Virus record (IMG/VR): IMGVR_UViG_3300020194_001331
Coordinates: 43,497 to 107,496 of that record
Source of the DNA: a virus
DNA: 64,000 nt
Strand: one strand, 5' to 3'
This document shows, in pieces, positions 41,447 to 50,327 of the stretch; within the stretch, counting starts at the first letter, position 1, and each line of letters opens with the position of its first letter. Under the pieces are notes generated by a model. It searched no databases, had not been told where the DNA came from, and saw nothing but the letters and a program-made list of their open reading frames with translations. A program made the translations under genes and the position numbers.

Positions 41447-41475
41447 AAAAAACCCACCGAATTGGGGTGTATTTT
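41447..41475 (-). terminator. Probable terminator
   Basis: CACCCC-AATTC-GGTGGG (minus strand) forms a short stem followed by TTTTTTATTT, just downstream of the stop of 41483-41683. Confidence 0.65.
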
Positions 41476-41482
41476 ATTAAAG

Positions 41483-41683
41483 TTAATTATTTTTAAAAAA
41501 ATTGTTGATGTGATTTATGAATCCAATAATGAAGCCAATCACAAAAGCTCCAGCGGGTATAATCCAAAAAATCATTTGACGGATTCTATCGGAATTACTC
41601 ATTTGTTTCGGATTTACTGCATATTCAAAGTACATAGTCCATAGTGTTCCTAAAAGGAAATAAGTTAGAATAAAATCTATCAT
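41483..41683 (-). CDS. Small membrane protein (66 aa)
   Basis: It has two membrane helices (about 1-19 and 38-58) and overlaps the upstream gene by four bases. Family not recognised. Confidence 0.65.
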   Translation of the reverse strand: MIDFILTYFLLGTLWTMYFEYAVNPKQMSNSDRIRQMIFWIIPAGAFVIGFIIGFINHINNFFKNN

Positions 41684-41859
41684 ATATATTTTTTCTTTTC
41701 AGTTTCGATTTTTCTTTGAGTATATTTTAAATGTTCGGTTAAATAGTGTTTAGCATATTCTTCCATTATACTATCCATTGTTGTATGATGAGACCAAGCA
41801 ACAGATTCTACGAATTTGTTTTCCCATTCTTGCTTATCTAACCACTCTTTTGCTGTCAT
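41680..41859 (-). CDS. Hypothetical protein (59 aa)
   Basis: I chose ATG 41859 (MTAKEWLDKQEWENKF), which overlaps the upstream stop as ATGA; a longer frame to 41958 would run through the previous gene. The protein is soluble and helical. Family not recognised. Confidence 0.65.
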   Translation of the reverse strand: MTAKEWLDKQEWENKFVESVAWSHHTTMDSIMEEYAKHYLTEHLKYTQRKIETEKKKYI

Positions 41860-42200
41860 TTCCAAGGTAACATTGTTAATCCTATCATATTTAGAACGAA
41901 TTCTAAAACAATTACAAATACAAGTCCAACTCCTATTTGCCATGCCCACCATTTCCAACCTTTTAGATTATCAACCCATTTTCTACTTTTAGAGTTTCTT
42001 GCTTTTTCATACATTCCACTCTTTTCACCTATCTCACCAGCCCAATAGTTCGGGTCAACCCAATCTTTTAGTTTTATTAATGGATAAAATATGAAAGTTA
42101 ATACTTTGTGTATTTTAGTATTTCTAATTATTATGCTTAATACTACTGCAACTATCAAAGTTCCAGCTGCAAGTAGGTTTATAATTGTATCTTCACTCAT
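41856..42200 (-). CDS. Membrane protein (114 aa)
   Basis: Two membrane helices lie at about 6-25 and 88-108, around a Trp-rich soluble middle (DWVDPNYWAGEIGEKSG). It starts four bases after the cytidylyltransferase-like gene. Family not recognised. Confidence 0.65.
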   Translation of the reverse strand: MSEDTIINLLAAGTLIVAVVLSIIIRNTKIHKVLTFIFYPLIKLKDWVDPNYWAGEIGEKSGMYEKARNSKSRKWVDNLKGWKWWAWQIGVGLVFVIVLEFVLNMIGLTMLPWK

Positions 42201-42204
42201 TCTA

Positions 42205-42627
42205 TTATTTCAATAACCAACTTGAGGATTGGATTTTGTTTCCTAATCCATCGATTAATTCAATACCATTTTCTTTACAAACCTCAACTTCTGGGATTGT
42301 ATCATTATTTTGGTCACCACCATTAGCGAATGCCAAATCATAAATCTCACCAAACATTTCTGAAAATTGTTTGAGGGTTTCACATTGTGTTTTATCAGTA
42401 TCTTGAGAAATTAGAGCATAATCTACATATCTAATTGCTTTTACGATTTGTAATCTTTCATCCTCATCCATAAAGTACTCAGAACCTTTCAGTTCTCTTT
42501 GCTTATCTGAATTTACAATCACCCAAAGTTTATCAGCGTGTTGTTTTGCTAACTCAAATAATTCTAAGTGTCCTTTATGAAGCGGATTGAAATATCCACT
42601 AACTATAACAGCTTTTTTCTTACTCAT
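42205..42627 (-). CDS. Cytidylyltransferase-like protein (HxGH family)
   Basis: The 140-residue protein has VSGYFNPLHKGHLELF with HKGH at 17-20, the nucleotide-binding signature of TagD/RfaE-type transferases. The C-terminus has IQSSSWLLK in place of the usual ISST motif. It likely activates a small alcohol or sugar phosphate with CTP or ATP. A second member lies at 54602-55102. Confidence 0.8.
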   Translation of the reverse strand: MSKKKAVIVSGYFNPLHKGHLELFELAKQHADKLWVIVNSDKQRELKGSEYFMDEDERLQIVKAIRYVDYALISQDTDKTQCETLKQFSEMFGEIYDLAFANGGDQNNDTIPEVEVCKENGIELIDGLGNKIQSSSWLLK

Positions 42628-42628
42628 A

Positions 42629-42814
42629 TTATTTATTTTTTAAGTAAACTTCTTTGTAGTATCTCTCATCCATAAGGATGCCCTCCAATGAAGATTTCAT
42701 AGCTTCCTCTTTGGTTTGGAAATGGAGCGCATGTTCTCTCCCATCTCTCTTACCTACTACTACCCACCCATACATTTGGTGGATATCTCTGGGTTTATGT
42801 TGTTCTTGACTCAT
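42629..42814 (-). CDS. Hypothetical protein (61 aa)
   Basis: A small soluble protein (HQMYGWVVVGKRDGREHALH). AAAAAGGA lies before the start, and a TATAAATATT motif lies 16 bases upstream. Family not recognised. Confidence 0.6.
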   Translation of the reverse strand: MSQEQHKPRDIHQMYGWVVVGKRDGREHALHFQTKEEAMKSSLEGILMDERYYKEVYLKNK

Positions 42815-42842
42815 AATTTTTCCTTTTTAGTATAAATATTCT

Positions 42843-43019
42843 TTAATATTTCTTTTTCATTTCTATATCCCACAACATTTCAAGCTCACGGATTTGCTTT
42901 TTCAAGCTCAAAATCTCTTTATTTTGAACCGCAAAATGGTCTTGCATGAGACGGATTTGGTGTTCTAATCTACCAATCTCAGTTTCGAGTTCTTTATTTG
43001 TTCTCCACCATTTTATCAT
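42843..43019 (-). CDS. Coiled-coil protein (58 aa)
   Basis: The frame MIKWWRTNKELETEIGRLEH... is one coiled coil. Its ATG overlaps the IMPDH-family stop as ATGA. Family not recognised. Confidence 0.65.
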   Translation of the reverse strand: MIKWWRTNKELETEIGRLEHQIRLMQDHFAVQNKEILSLKKQIRELEMLWDIEMKKKY

Positions 43020-44086
43020 AAAAGATGCGGTTTAGCTTCATTCTGTCCAGCATTGGTAACTACTACATATTTTGGATTATAATTTTTTAAATCACTAGCC
43101 CCAGCATAACTTAGGGCTGATTTCACTCCATCCAATAATCCATTGATAATAAATTTAACTCCACCTTTATATGGAATTGTTGTTGCTTCACCTTCAACAT
43201 TTCTCGCAGCTTGTCCGTGAGTTACTTTAGTTTCCAATGATGCTGAACCTCTATATCTTTTGTACAATCCGTTTGGAGTTTCAACAATTTGACCAGGCGC
43301 TTCATCAGTTCCAGCTAATAGTGAACCCAACATTACACAATCAGCTCCAACTGCTAGTGCTTTTGAGATATCACCAGAAGTTCTCAAACCACCATCAGCC
43401 ATAATAGGTACATTCGATACCTAGCGAATATCCTCTAATGAAGTTACATTTGGAACACCAAACCCAGTTTTAATTCTCGTTGTACAAAGTGAACCTCCAC
43501 CAATTCCAACTCTCAAACCATGTACTCCATAAGTTTGGAGTAACTCTGCTGCCTCTGCAGTTGCAATATTTCCAGCTATGATATCTACATTTTGAAAATC
43601 ATCTTGAGTTACACACCAATGAATCATATCTAACACATTTTGGTGGTCTCCATGAGCCACATCAATCAGTAAAACATTTGCACCAGCTTCAACCAATGCC
43701 GAAGCTCTATCCTTATCTTCATTTTGAACTCCAATAGCAGCCATGATAGGTACGGCTTTGATTTCACCATGCCAATCATCGTACATTACACCCCATTGTT
43801 CAGCAATACCAAATTCATCGGCATAGATTGCTTCATACAACCTCTCTACGATATCTCTTTGTTCTTTGATACTCATAAATCGGTGAATACACCCAACTCC
43901 ACCCAATTCAGCCATTTTGTAAGCCATTTCAAACTCACAAACTGTATCCATTGGTGAAGCTACGATAGGATTTAATAATCCATATCTTTCACTCAACATC
44001 GTATGAAGTTTGATATTTTGTCTTGATTTGATATTCGAAAAAGCTGGTACTAATTGAATATCATCGTAAGTTAGTGCGTAATTCAT
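43016..44086 (-). pseudogene. IMP dehydrogenase/GMP reductase family gene with in-frame amber codon
   Basis: Read as one frame the gene gives about 356 residues with the IMPDH/GMPR barrel: N-terminal YDDIQLVPAFSNIKSR, SPMDTV, the catalytic Cys loop GGGSLCTTRIKTGFG, and after the stop [17 protein letters not shown] and [18 protein letters not shown] at 43421-43423 interrupts it in frame after LEDIR; relatives often have Gln there, so a CAG-to-TAG change is likely. There are no CBS domains, and the size is near GMP reductase. It may be a pseudogene, a sequencing error or a read-through gene. Confidence 0.8.
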
Positions 44087-44311
44087 TTATTTTTGTTTTT
44101 GTGATTTAGTTTTATATACCAATACATCATTATCAGTAAATGGTGCGTTCATCATTTTTTTGTAAACCATACAACCATACTTTCCAGCTCTAGCAGTGGT
44201 TTCATTATCAGCATATCTCTGAGCAATAAAATGTGAATCACAAACTGCTACCAAATATGAGTGTTCATTGATATCACCCCATCGATATGCTATTACTACA
44301 TAAGTTTCCAT
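44087..44311 (-). CDS. Hypothetical protein (74 aa)
   Basis: A small soluble protein (TYVVIAYRWGDINEHSYLVA) immediately upstream of the IMPDH-family gene. It is driven by the promoter at 44352-44383. Family not recognised. Confidence 0.65.
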   Translation of the reverse strand: METYVVIAYRWGDINEHSYLVAVCDSHFIAQRYADNETTARAGKYGCMVYKKMMNAPFTDNDVLVYKTKSQKQK

Positions 44312-44351
44312 TACATTACTTGATTTTGTTCATCTTTAAGTTTTGTTAATA

Positions 44352-44383
44352 CAAATATACGAAAAATAAATGAGAATTACAAA
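44352..44383 (-). promoter_or_regulatory. Promoter for 44087-44311 and the IMPDH-family gene
   Basis: TTTG-N20-TATATTTG. Confidence 0.75.
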
Positions 44384-44463
44384 TCTTTATACTCCGAATA
44401 TCTTAAATATCCAGATAAAAGTCCTCCAATCACAATAATTACTATAATTGCTATATCACTCAT
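44377..44463 (-). CDS. Tiny membrane protein (28 aa)
   Basis: The frame MSDIAIIVIIVIGGLLSGYL... is one membrane helix. Its ATG overlaps the sulfotransferase stop as ATGA. It ends within the next promoter region. Confidence 0.55.
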   Translation of the reverse strand: MSDIAIIVIIVIGGLLSGYLRYSEYKDL

Positions 44464-45011
44464 CCTTTGTTTCTATATGGTATTTTTAAGTTACTAAACT
44501 TTAATTCTGGTAAAAAAGATTGAATATCCTCACCATTATTTTTTTCAATATCAAAAATCAATAATCGTTTAGCCATATTTCCCACAAAAAACTCTTCAAT
44601 AACTTTTTTGTGATAAAACCATTCGGATTTCCAATAATCAATTCTATCAATTCCATTTTCAATAGTAAATCCATATCCATCTGTAAAGGAAAGTGGATGT
44701 TTTTTATATTGTCTAATTCTACTATCTAACCACTTTTCTAAAGGTCTGATATTGTATATGAATTTAGAATTGGGATATTGTTCAGCAAATATTTGAAAGT
44801 TCCTTTGTATAAATCCAATATCAGTCCACATTACAATATCATTAGCTCCTTCACAAAGTAGGTTACCTTCACTTTGATTTTTTTTAAAATGATTAGCCCA
44901 TTTTCCTTCACCCCAATGTACGGATTTATATCCATTTTGAAGAAAAAAATCACAAAGAGATTGTGTTCCACATTTGTTAAATCCAATTTGAAATACTTTT
45001 ATCTTCTCCAT
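44460..45011 (-). CDS. Sulfotransferase-family protein
   Basis: The 183-residue protein has the PAPS 5'-phosphosulfate loop QIGFNKCGTQSL (8-19), and a later SKFIYNIRPLEKWLDSRIRQ segment like the 3'-phosphate-binding motif. It would move sulfate from PAPS to a sugar or other hydroxyl. It ends a cassette of sugar-type enzymes and overlaps the acyltransferase by 13 bases. Confidence 0.78.
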   Translation of the reverse strand: MEKIKVFQIGFNKCGTQSLCDFFLQNGYKSVHWGEGKWANHFKKNQSEGNLLCEGANDIVMWTDIGFIQRNFQIFAEQYPNSKFIYNIRPLEKWLDSRIRQYKKHPLSFTDGYGFTIENGIDRIDYWKSEWFYHKKVIEEFFVGNMAKRLLIFDIEKNNGEDIQSFLPELKFSNLKIPYRNKG

Positions 45012-45820
45012 TTTGGCATTCCATTTAATTTACCTTTGGATTCTTTTATCCATTTAGCAGGTACACCAACATAAACCCCACTCTTATCTATGTTTTTATT
45101 AACAACAGCACCAGCTCCGATAATTACATCATTTGAAGTAACGTTAACACCAGCTCTAAAAACTACACCACTTCCTACAAAGTTATAACCAGCAATTTTT
45201 GTTGAACCACCAGTTGATATATTGTTAGCGAAATGTACATACTCACCTATTTCAGTTCCATGCCCAATACAACATCCTGGCGCTAAGTTAGAACCCTCTC
45301 TAATAATCGTAAGTTCATTAGCTGAACCTCTAACTATAACACAATTACTACAAATCCTAACATTATTTTCAATTAAAACTCCACCTAACTGTCTGAGATA
45401 TACTTTTTTATTATTATCCCACACCCACATCATTCCTTCAGTTCCAATTGTACAATTGGAATCTATTGTTACATTATCACCAATTTTAGTATGAGAATAA
45501 ATTACAACATTTGGTCCAATAGTTACATTATCACCAATTTCTACTCCCACTCCAATTGTAGCAGTATTATGAATATCACAATTTTTACCCTTACTATACC
45601 CTTCATTTTCATTAAAAATGTAAGTATTTGATACTTTATTTGATAATTTGTAAAAATGTAGCTGAGGGTCCTCTACAACTATTTGCTCAACCGATTCATC
45701 AATATTGAATCTTTTTTTACATATTAACTTACAATTTTTTAAGTGAGATAGGTGATTTACATCATCACCATCATAATAGGTTGTAGAACCAAAACCAGCA
45801 TTTGGAAGAATTGATAACAT
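44999..45820 (-). CDS. LpxD-like hexapeptide-repeat acyltransferase
   Basis: The 273-residue protein has an N-terminal domain (about 1-75) then a left-handed beta-helix with many [LIV]GxxxxI hexapeptides (about 85-250: VGVEIGDNVTIGPNVVIYSH, and IGHGTEIGEYVHFANN). The layout matches LpxD-type N-acyltransferases, which acylate amino sugars. It is coupled to a second hexapeptide gene by one base. Confidence 0.8.
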   Translation of the reverse strand: MLSILPNAGFGSTTYYDGDDVNHLSHLKNCKLICKKRFNIDESVEQIVVEDPQLHFYKLSNKVSNTYIFNENEGYSKGKNCDIHNTATIGVGVEIGDNVTIGPNVVIYSHTKIGDNVTIDSNCTIGTEGMMWVWDNNKKVYLRQLGGVLIENNVRICSNCVIVRGSANELTIIREGSNLAPGCCIGHGTEIGEYVHFANNISTGGSTKIAGYNFVGSGVVFRAGVNVTSNDVIIGAGAVVNKNIDKSGVYVGVPAKWIKESKGKLNGMPKWRR

Positions 45821-46311
45821 TATTTTATTTTTTTAACGGGCAATCCTACATATATTCCCTTTTCATTTATATCTTTATTTACAAATCCCAAAGCACCAAC
45901 TACAATATCATCACCGATTTTAGTATCAGCAGCTATTTTCGAACCAGCTCCAATGTAGGTATTTTTACCGATTACAGTTCCATGTTTGGTTATCCTTTCA
46001 TGTGTTGAACCCAATGTAATAGTATGAGGACCTAAAAAACATCCTTCTTTTAGTAGTACATCTGAAGTTAGAATTGTACCATATTTTATAGTTACATTTT
46101 TTTCTATAATACACCCACTAGCAGTTCTAACTCTACCTTGAACAATCGAGTTTTCACCGATATCATTATTTTCACCTATTTCACAATAGTTACCAACTAC
46201 AGTTCCCTTTCGGATTATAGTTCCAGCTCCTATGATATTGAAGTTTCCAATTTCAACACCATCTTCGATAATTACATCATCTGCGATTATATTATACTTT
46301 CCTACTTTCAT
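45820..46311 (-). CDS. Hexapeptide-repeat acetyl/acyltransferase
   Basis: The 163-residue protein is a left-handed beta-helix (DVIIEDGVEIGNFNIIGAGT, TYIGAGSKIAADTKIG) ending VGLPVKKIK, as in sugar O- or N-acetyltransferases of glycan clusters. It overlaps the acyl-CoA dehydrogenase gene by 20 bases. Confidence 0.8.
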   Translation of the reverse strand: MKVGKYNIIADDVIIEDGVEIGNFNIIGAGTIIRKGTVVGNYCEIGENNDIGENSIVQGRVRTASGCIIEKNVTIKYGTILTSDVLLKEGCFLGPHTITLGSTHERITKHGTVIGKNTYIGAGSKIAADTKIGDDIVVGALGFVNKDINEKGIYVGLPVKKIK

Positions 46312-47434
46312 TGTTTATTTTTCTAAAAATTACTAATTTTTGAATTTCAGTAGTTCCTTCACCGATTGTACATAGTTTGGAATCTCTTAAAAACCTTTCT
46401 ACTGGATATTCACCTTTTACAAATCCATATCCACCCAAAATCTGCATAGCTTCATTAGTTATCTTAACACAAACTTCAGATGCATACATCTTACACATAG
46501 CTGATAACTTAGTGCTCTTTTCAATAGATGCTTTCTGAATCAGTAATTCCGATGCTTCTATTTCGGTAGCCATATCAGCTAATTTAAATCCAACGGATTG
46601 GAATGAACTAATTGGTTTACCAAATTGTACTCTTTTATTTGAGTAATTTAAAGCACATTCATAAGCCCCTTTAGCTATCCCCAAAGATAGTGCAGCTATT
46701 GATATTCTACCACCATCTAATATTTTCATTGATTGGATAAACCCCTCACCGATTTCTCCCAATCTATTTTCATCAGAAATCCAACAATCTTTAAATACCA
46801 TTTCAGCAGTTTCAGATGCTCTCATTCCCATTTTTGTTTCTACTTTACCTGAGGAAAACCCTCTAATTCCTCTTTCAACCACAAATGCAGTCATTCCATG
46901 CGAATCTCCTCTATCACCAGTTCTCACAACTACCACTGTAATATCGGATGATTTACCATGTGTAATAAATTTCTTTACACCATTTATCAGCCAACCATCT
47001 CCATCCTTTACAGCTACACAATCCATATTTCCAGCATCAGAACCAGTATTTTCTTCAGTCAATCCCCAACTACCAATCCACTTACCAGAAGCTAGTTTTG
47101 GTAACCACTTTTCTTTTTGTTCTTTTGTACCAAATTTGTAAATATGTTGTGATGGTAATGAATTATGAGCTGCTATGGATAATCCAATAGATGGGTCTAC
47201 TTTGGATATCTCTTCTATTACATCAGCATATTCAATATACCCCAATCCCAATCCACCATATTCTTTTGGAATTAAAATACCCATAAACCCCAACTCACCA
47301 GCATTATGTAGTAACTCCTTTGGAAAGATTTCATTATTATCCCAATAATAAGCGTTTGGTTTAATATAAGTTTCGGCAAATATTCTTGCTGATTTCTTTA
47401 TCGTTAATTGTTCTTTGGTTTTTTTGAAGTTCAT
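46292..47434 (-). CDS. Acyl-CoA dehydrogenase
   Basis: The 380-residue protein is full length for the family. FAD-binding WGLTEENTGSDAG (about 133-145), VNGVKKFITH-type and the C-terminal GEGTTEIQK with the catalytic Glu are all present. It would form a double bond in an acyl-CoA or acyl-carrier chain. Such an enzyme is very unusual in a phage and sits in the sugar-type cassette beside two acyltransferases, so it may tailor the acyl group added to a sugar. Confidence 0.92.
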   Translation of the reverse strand: MNFKKTKEQLTIKKSARIFAETYIKPNAYYWDNNEIFPKELLHNAGELGFMGILIPKEYGGLGLGYIEYADVIEEISKVDPSIGLSIAAHNSLPSQHIYKFGTKEQKEKWLPKLASGKWIGSWGLTEENTGSDAGNMDCVAVKDGDGWLINGVKKFITHGKSSDITVVVVRTGDRGDSHGMTAFVVERGIRGFSSGKVETKMGMRASETAEMVFKDCWISDENRLGEIGEGFIQSMKILDGGRISIAALSLGIAKGAYECALNYSNKRVQFGKPISSFQSVGFKLADMATEIEASELLIQKASIEKSTKLSAMCKMYASEVCVKITNEAMQILGGYGFVKGEYPVERFLRDSKLCTIGEGTTEIQKLVIFRKINNESRKV

Positions 47435-47454
47435 TGATAAATCTAACTATATAT

Positions 47455-48093
47455 TTATTGTTTATATATTTCAAATTTACTTAAATCAGGATACGATAAT
47501 TCTAAATCATCGTTAACCTTTTTCTTACCACCTTCATAGAATTGTCCCATAAGTAACAATCCCCTGGCGGCAAGTTCGGGCATCATATAAAAATTCCACC
47601 CTAACATATCAAAGTTATCTTCGTGATATGAACATTCTCTTCTTCCACTATATCTAGCTCTTTTGAACCAAAGATATGCATCATAATCATCGGTTAGAAT
47701 CGCACCACCTTTTGAAAGTTTAAAATGTTTGTAAGGACCTGTAAACGAAACACACATATGTGTATTTGGTTTGTACATATCAGCTGTAAAAGTTAGAGCT
47801 GAATCCCATACATTAGAACCCTCTAATTGGTATGCTCCTTTGATAGTCTTTCCTTTAACTTTACGAAAGTTCACTTTAAGACCTGCATGAATGATTTCAC
47901 AAGGTACTGATGGATATGTACGACTTGGTATCGTAAGAATATCTTCAGTTCTATTCATTACATTGTGTTCATAATATAACGCTAGAAATAGAGCGTTACT
48001 CATATTATCTACCGTTACTGCAAATCTAGCTCCAGTATAATGAGCCAATTTATCTTCAAATTCTTCAGTAATTTTATAAACTCCCTTACCCAT
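47455..48093 (-). CDS. DegT/DnrJ/EryC1-type aminotransferase-like protein, short
   Basis: The 212-residue protein matches the N-terminal PLP domain of sugar aminotransferases: GARFAVTVDNMSNALFLAL, TIPSRTYPSVPCEIIHAGLK and SFTGPYKHFKLSKGGAI with the PLP-binding Lys. Usual members are near 370 residues, so the C-terminal domain is largely missing. It could work as a truncated but active enzyme, or pair with another protein. It overlaps the upstream gene by eight bases. Confidence 0.75.
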   Translation of the reverse strand: MGKGVYKITEEFEDKLAHYTGARFAVTVDNMSNALFLALYYEHNVMNRTEDILTIPSRTYPSVPCEIIHAGLKVNFRKVKGKTIKGAYQLEGSNVWDSALTFTADMYKPNTHMCVSFTGPYKHFKLSKGGAILTDDYDAYLWFKRARYSGRRECSYHEDNFDMLGWNFYMMPELAARGLLLMGQFYEGGKKKVNDDLELSYPDLSKFEIYKQ

Positions 48094-49015
48094 TTCTTAA
48101 ACCATTTATATAGTTTTTATATTGTTGAGAAACATCTCCACGACCCGCAGGTGAAATCCAACAATCACCTTTTGGCATTGTAGGTTCTTTACTTTGATGT
48201 TCTCTGATATCCCAATCTAAACTTCTACCAATATCAATACCAATGATATTTTCATCTTTTAACTTATCAGCTATATAACAAGAACTTATAGTTCCAACCG
48301 ATGTAAGTAATATGTTATGTTGATTTTGGTTAATAGCATTTTTAATATCTGAAATATATTCATCCATAAAATCAACAGCACCTTTGGTTGGTATAGAAAT
48401 CATATTGAAATTTTGAATGTTATATTTGGATTTTAGTAATCTCAAATAATTAGGTCCTATTACAATTACACCATAGTTTAATTGATTGGCAACTTCAAAG
48501 AATTTAAACATATCACCCATAACTGAAAAATGCCTGAAAATACCAGAATGGAAATAATCACCATTTGTTATAGTTACAATATCTTTAATAACTTTATTTC
48601 TGTTTATCTGAATTGGATAATCGGGTGCATATGTTCCAAATATATAACCCATCCCAACACCACTTGATATACCAACTTCCAATTTAGGTATGTATAATTT
48701 GAGTTCAAAAAATATCTTTACAAAAGATTTGATTTTATCAATCGTAGTCTCTGATTGTAAATTGTAATAATTAAATCCCCATTGTGAATTCTTATACCCA
48801 TCATATATCGTTTGAGATATTGTATCATATTTTTTAGATTCTATATCTTTTTTAAGAATATCATAATTATCATACGCGTCAACAAAAGAATCAATAATAC
48901 CATGATTAAATCTTAAAAAGTGATATGGTTGACCACTTTTAAGTTTATCAATAAAATAATCAATTGATGGGTATTTTATAGGAATATCAGTATGTTCTAA
49001 TGTAACCTTTTTCAC
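48086..49015 (-). CDS. GT-D fold (DUF1792)-like glycosyltransferase
   Basis: The 309-residue protein has YHFLRFNHGIIDSF near the N-terminus, like the VRFGDGE motif of GT-D enzymes, and NIIGIDIGRSLDWDI near the C-terminus. Overall similarity is modest. It begins the cassette and is coupled to the aminotransferase-like gene. It would transfer a sugar onto a glycan or lipid carrier. Confidence 0.5.
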   Translation of the reverse strand: MKKVTLEHTDIPIKYPSIDYFIDKLKSGQPYHFLRFNHGIIDSFVDAYDNYDILKKDIESKKYDTISQTIYDGYKNSQWGFNYYNLQSETTIDKIKSFVKIFFELKLYIPKLEVGISSGVGMGYIFGTYAPDYPIQINRNKVIKDIVTITNGDYFHSGIFRHFSVMGDMFKFFEVANQLNYGVIVIGPNYLRLLKSKYNIQNFNMISIPTKGAVDFMDEYISDIKNAINQNQHNILLTSVGTISSCYIADKLKDENIIGIDIGRSLDWDIREHQSKEPTMPKGDCWISPAGRGDVSQQYKNYINGLRNG

Positions 49016-49018
49016 AAT

Positions 49019-49426
49019 CTATTTGAACCAACCGATTTTTTTACCCTCTTTTACTCTTTTATCATACTCCTCAACTGAACCAGGATATCTAAATGCCCAA
49101 ATAATAATTAGTATAAATGTAATTCCTGCATATCCTACAACTCTAAGTGGAACTGTAAAATACATTGAAATTAATGAAATACACATAACACCCACCATAG
49201 CCCATCTACCTCTATTTGGATAGATTTTTTTGGTTTCCCAATTGGTAAGATACTTTCCGAACAAAGGATGTTCGTGTAACCACCTATTAAATTTCTCAGA
49301 AGATTTACTAAATGCCCATGCAGCTAGTATCACAAAAAATGTGGTTGGTACTCCAGGAAGAAGTACTCCGATGTAGGCACAACCTACAAAAAATAGGCCT
49401 AACCCTATCCATAACGATTTTCTCAT
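49019..49426 (-). CDS. DUF454 (YbaN-like) membrane protein
   Basis: The 135-residue protein has the YbaN pattern: GVLLPGVPTTFFVILAAWAF, FNRWLHEHPLFGKYL and two to three membrane helices. Family function is unknown. It lies three bases upstream of the glycosyltransferase-like gene. Confidence 0.88.
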   Translation of the reverse strand: MRKSLWIGLGLFFVGCAYIGVLLPGVPTTFFVILAAWAFSKSSEKFNRWLHEHPLFGKYLTNWETKKIYPNRGRWAMVGVMCISLISMYFTVPLRVVGYAGITFILIIIWAFRYPGSVEEYDKRVKEGKKIGWFK

Positions 49427-49434
49427 ATCCTTTA

Positions 49435-50022
49435 TTAATTTAAATTAATGTCATATCCACTAAACTGGTTCATATAAGATGTAATTTTAGTTCCGTTCCC
49501 ATCTTTAAAAACTTTTCCATTCTTAAAGTATCTTCGTACAGAACCTTGTCCTCCTAAATGGGCAGCTGCGAGAATACCACTCTCAGTAATATATATTCCA
49601 TTTATCGTTTTACCATCGTAAATGTCAATATATGTTTGTAGTTTCTCTTTATTATGGTTTAATAAAGATAACATTGCTTCTTCTTGTAGGTCTGGATTGT
49701 TTAGAAACTCATTTCTACTTACATTGTATCCTAAGCCTTTTAAGGTAGATTTACCAAATTGGTACTTACCCATATAACCAAATGTATTGGTTACATTATA
49801 TCTATTTCCACTTTCTCTAAATCCGATAGCATCTAAGTATCTATCTAATTCATCTTTGTGGTACTGATTGATACTATCTTGGATAGCAATTTCTTTCAGT
49901 TTTCGTTCTTCTTCCATTTGTTCAATCGTTGGAAGGTTTAGCTCTTTGTCTTTAGAATCACTCATTCCAAAGGATAGTAGAGCTACAACTATCAATATTC
50001 CAAAAATAATGTGTTTTCTCAT
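49435..50022 (-). CDS. Lytic transglycosylase-like protein
   Basis: The 195-residue protein has an N-terminal membrane or signal segment (5-20), and a transglycosylase-type core with DAIGFRESGNRYNVTN (catalytic Glu70) and FGYMGKYQFGKSTLKGLG. It probably cuts peptidoglycan during release or entry. A TATAAATATA motif lies at 50075-50084, so it may be a late gene. Confidence 0.75.
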   Translation of the reverse strand: MRKHIIFGILIVVALLSFGMSDSKDKELNLPTIEQMEEERKLKEIAIQDSINQYHKDELDRYLDAIGFRESGNRYNVTNTFGYMGKYQFGKSTLKGLGYNVSRNEFLNNPDLQEEAMLSLLNHNKEKLQTYIDIYDGKTINGIYITESGILAAAHLGGQGSVRRYFKNGKVFKDGNGTKITSYMNQFSGYDINLN

Positions 50023-50087
50023 AGGTTTCCCTTTAGTTAAACAACAAAACCGATTTACAAAACAATTCGGTTTCTATAAATATAAGG

Positions 50088-50327
50088 TTATTCAGATTTA
50101 CTTTTTAAGTCCTCCAAATACTGATACCTTAACTCATTTAAGAGTTCTTTTTCGCCTGTATCATAGTAACCTTTATCTTCAATTTTGGTGATTCTTTCTC
50201 TTAATTGCATCACCATATTTTCTGCTTCACTACCCTGTGTTAACATATTATCCATTAACCAAACATCCAATTGTTTTAGAAGTTTGGCTTGTTCTTTATC
50301 TAATGGATAGTGAACTGAGGTTTTCAT
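50088..50327 (-). CDS. Helical hypothetical protein (79 aa)
   Basis: A soluble helical protein (YPLDKEQAKLLKQLDVWLMD). It overlaps the upstream gene by four bases. Family not recognised. Confidence 0.6.
   Translation of the reverse strand: MKTSVHYPLDKEQAKLLKQLDVWLMDNMLTQGSEAENMVMQLRERITKIEDKGYYDTGEKELLNELRYQYLEDLKSKSE

Noticed and set aside
41859-41958. N-terminal extension of 41680-41859
   Set aside because: It would overlap the previous gene by about 100 bases, while ATG 41859 gives a clean ATGA overlap.
43016-44086. Whole-genome recoding of TAG to Gln
   Set aside because: Other small genes here appear to end normally at TAG, long genes have no further in-frame TAG, and no TAG-reading tRNA is present in this window.
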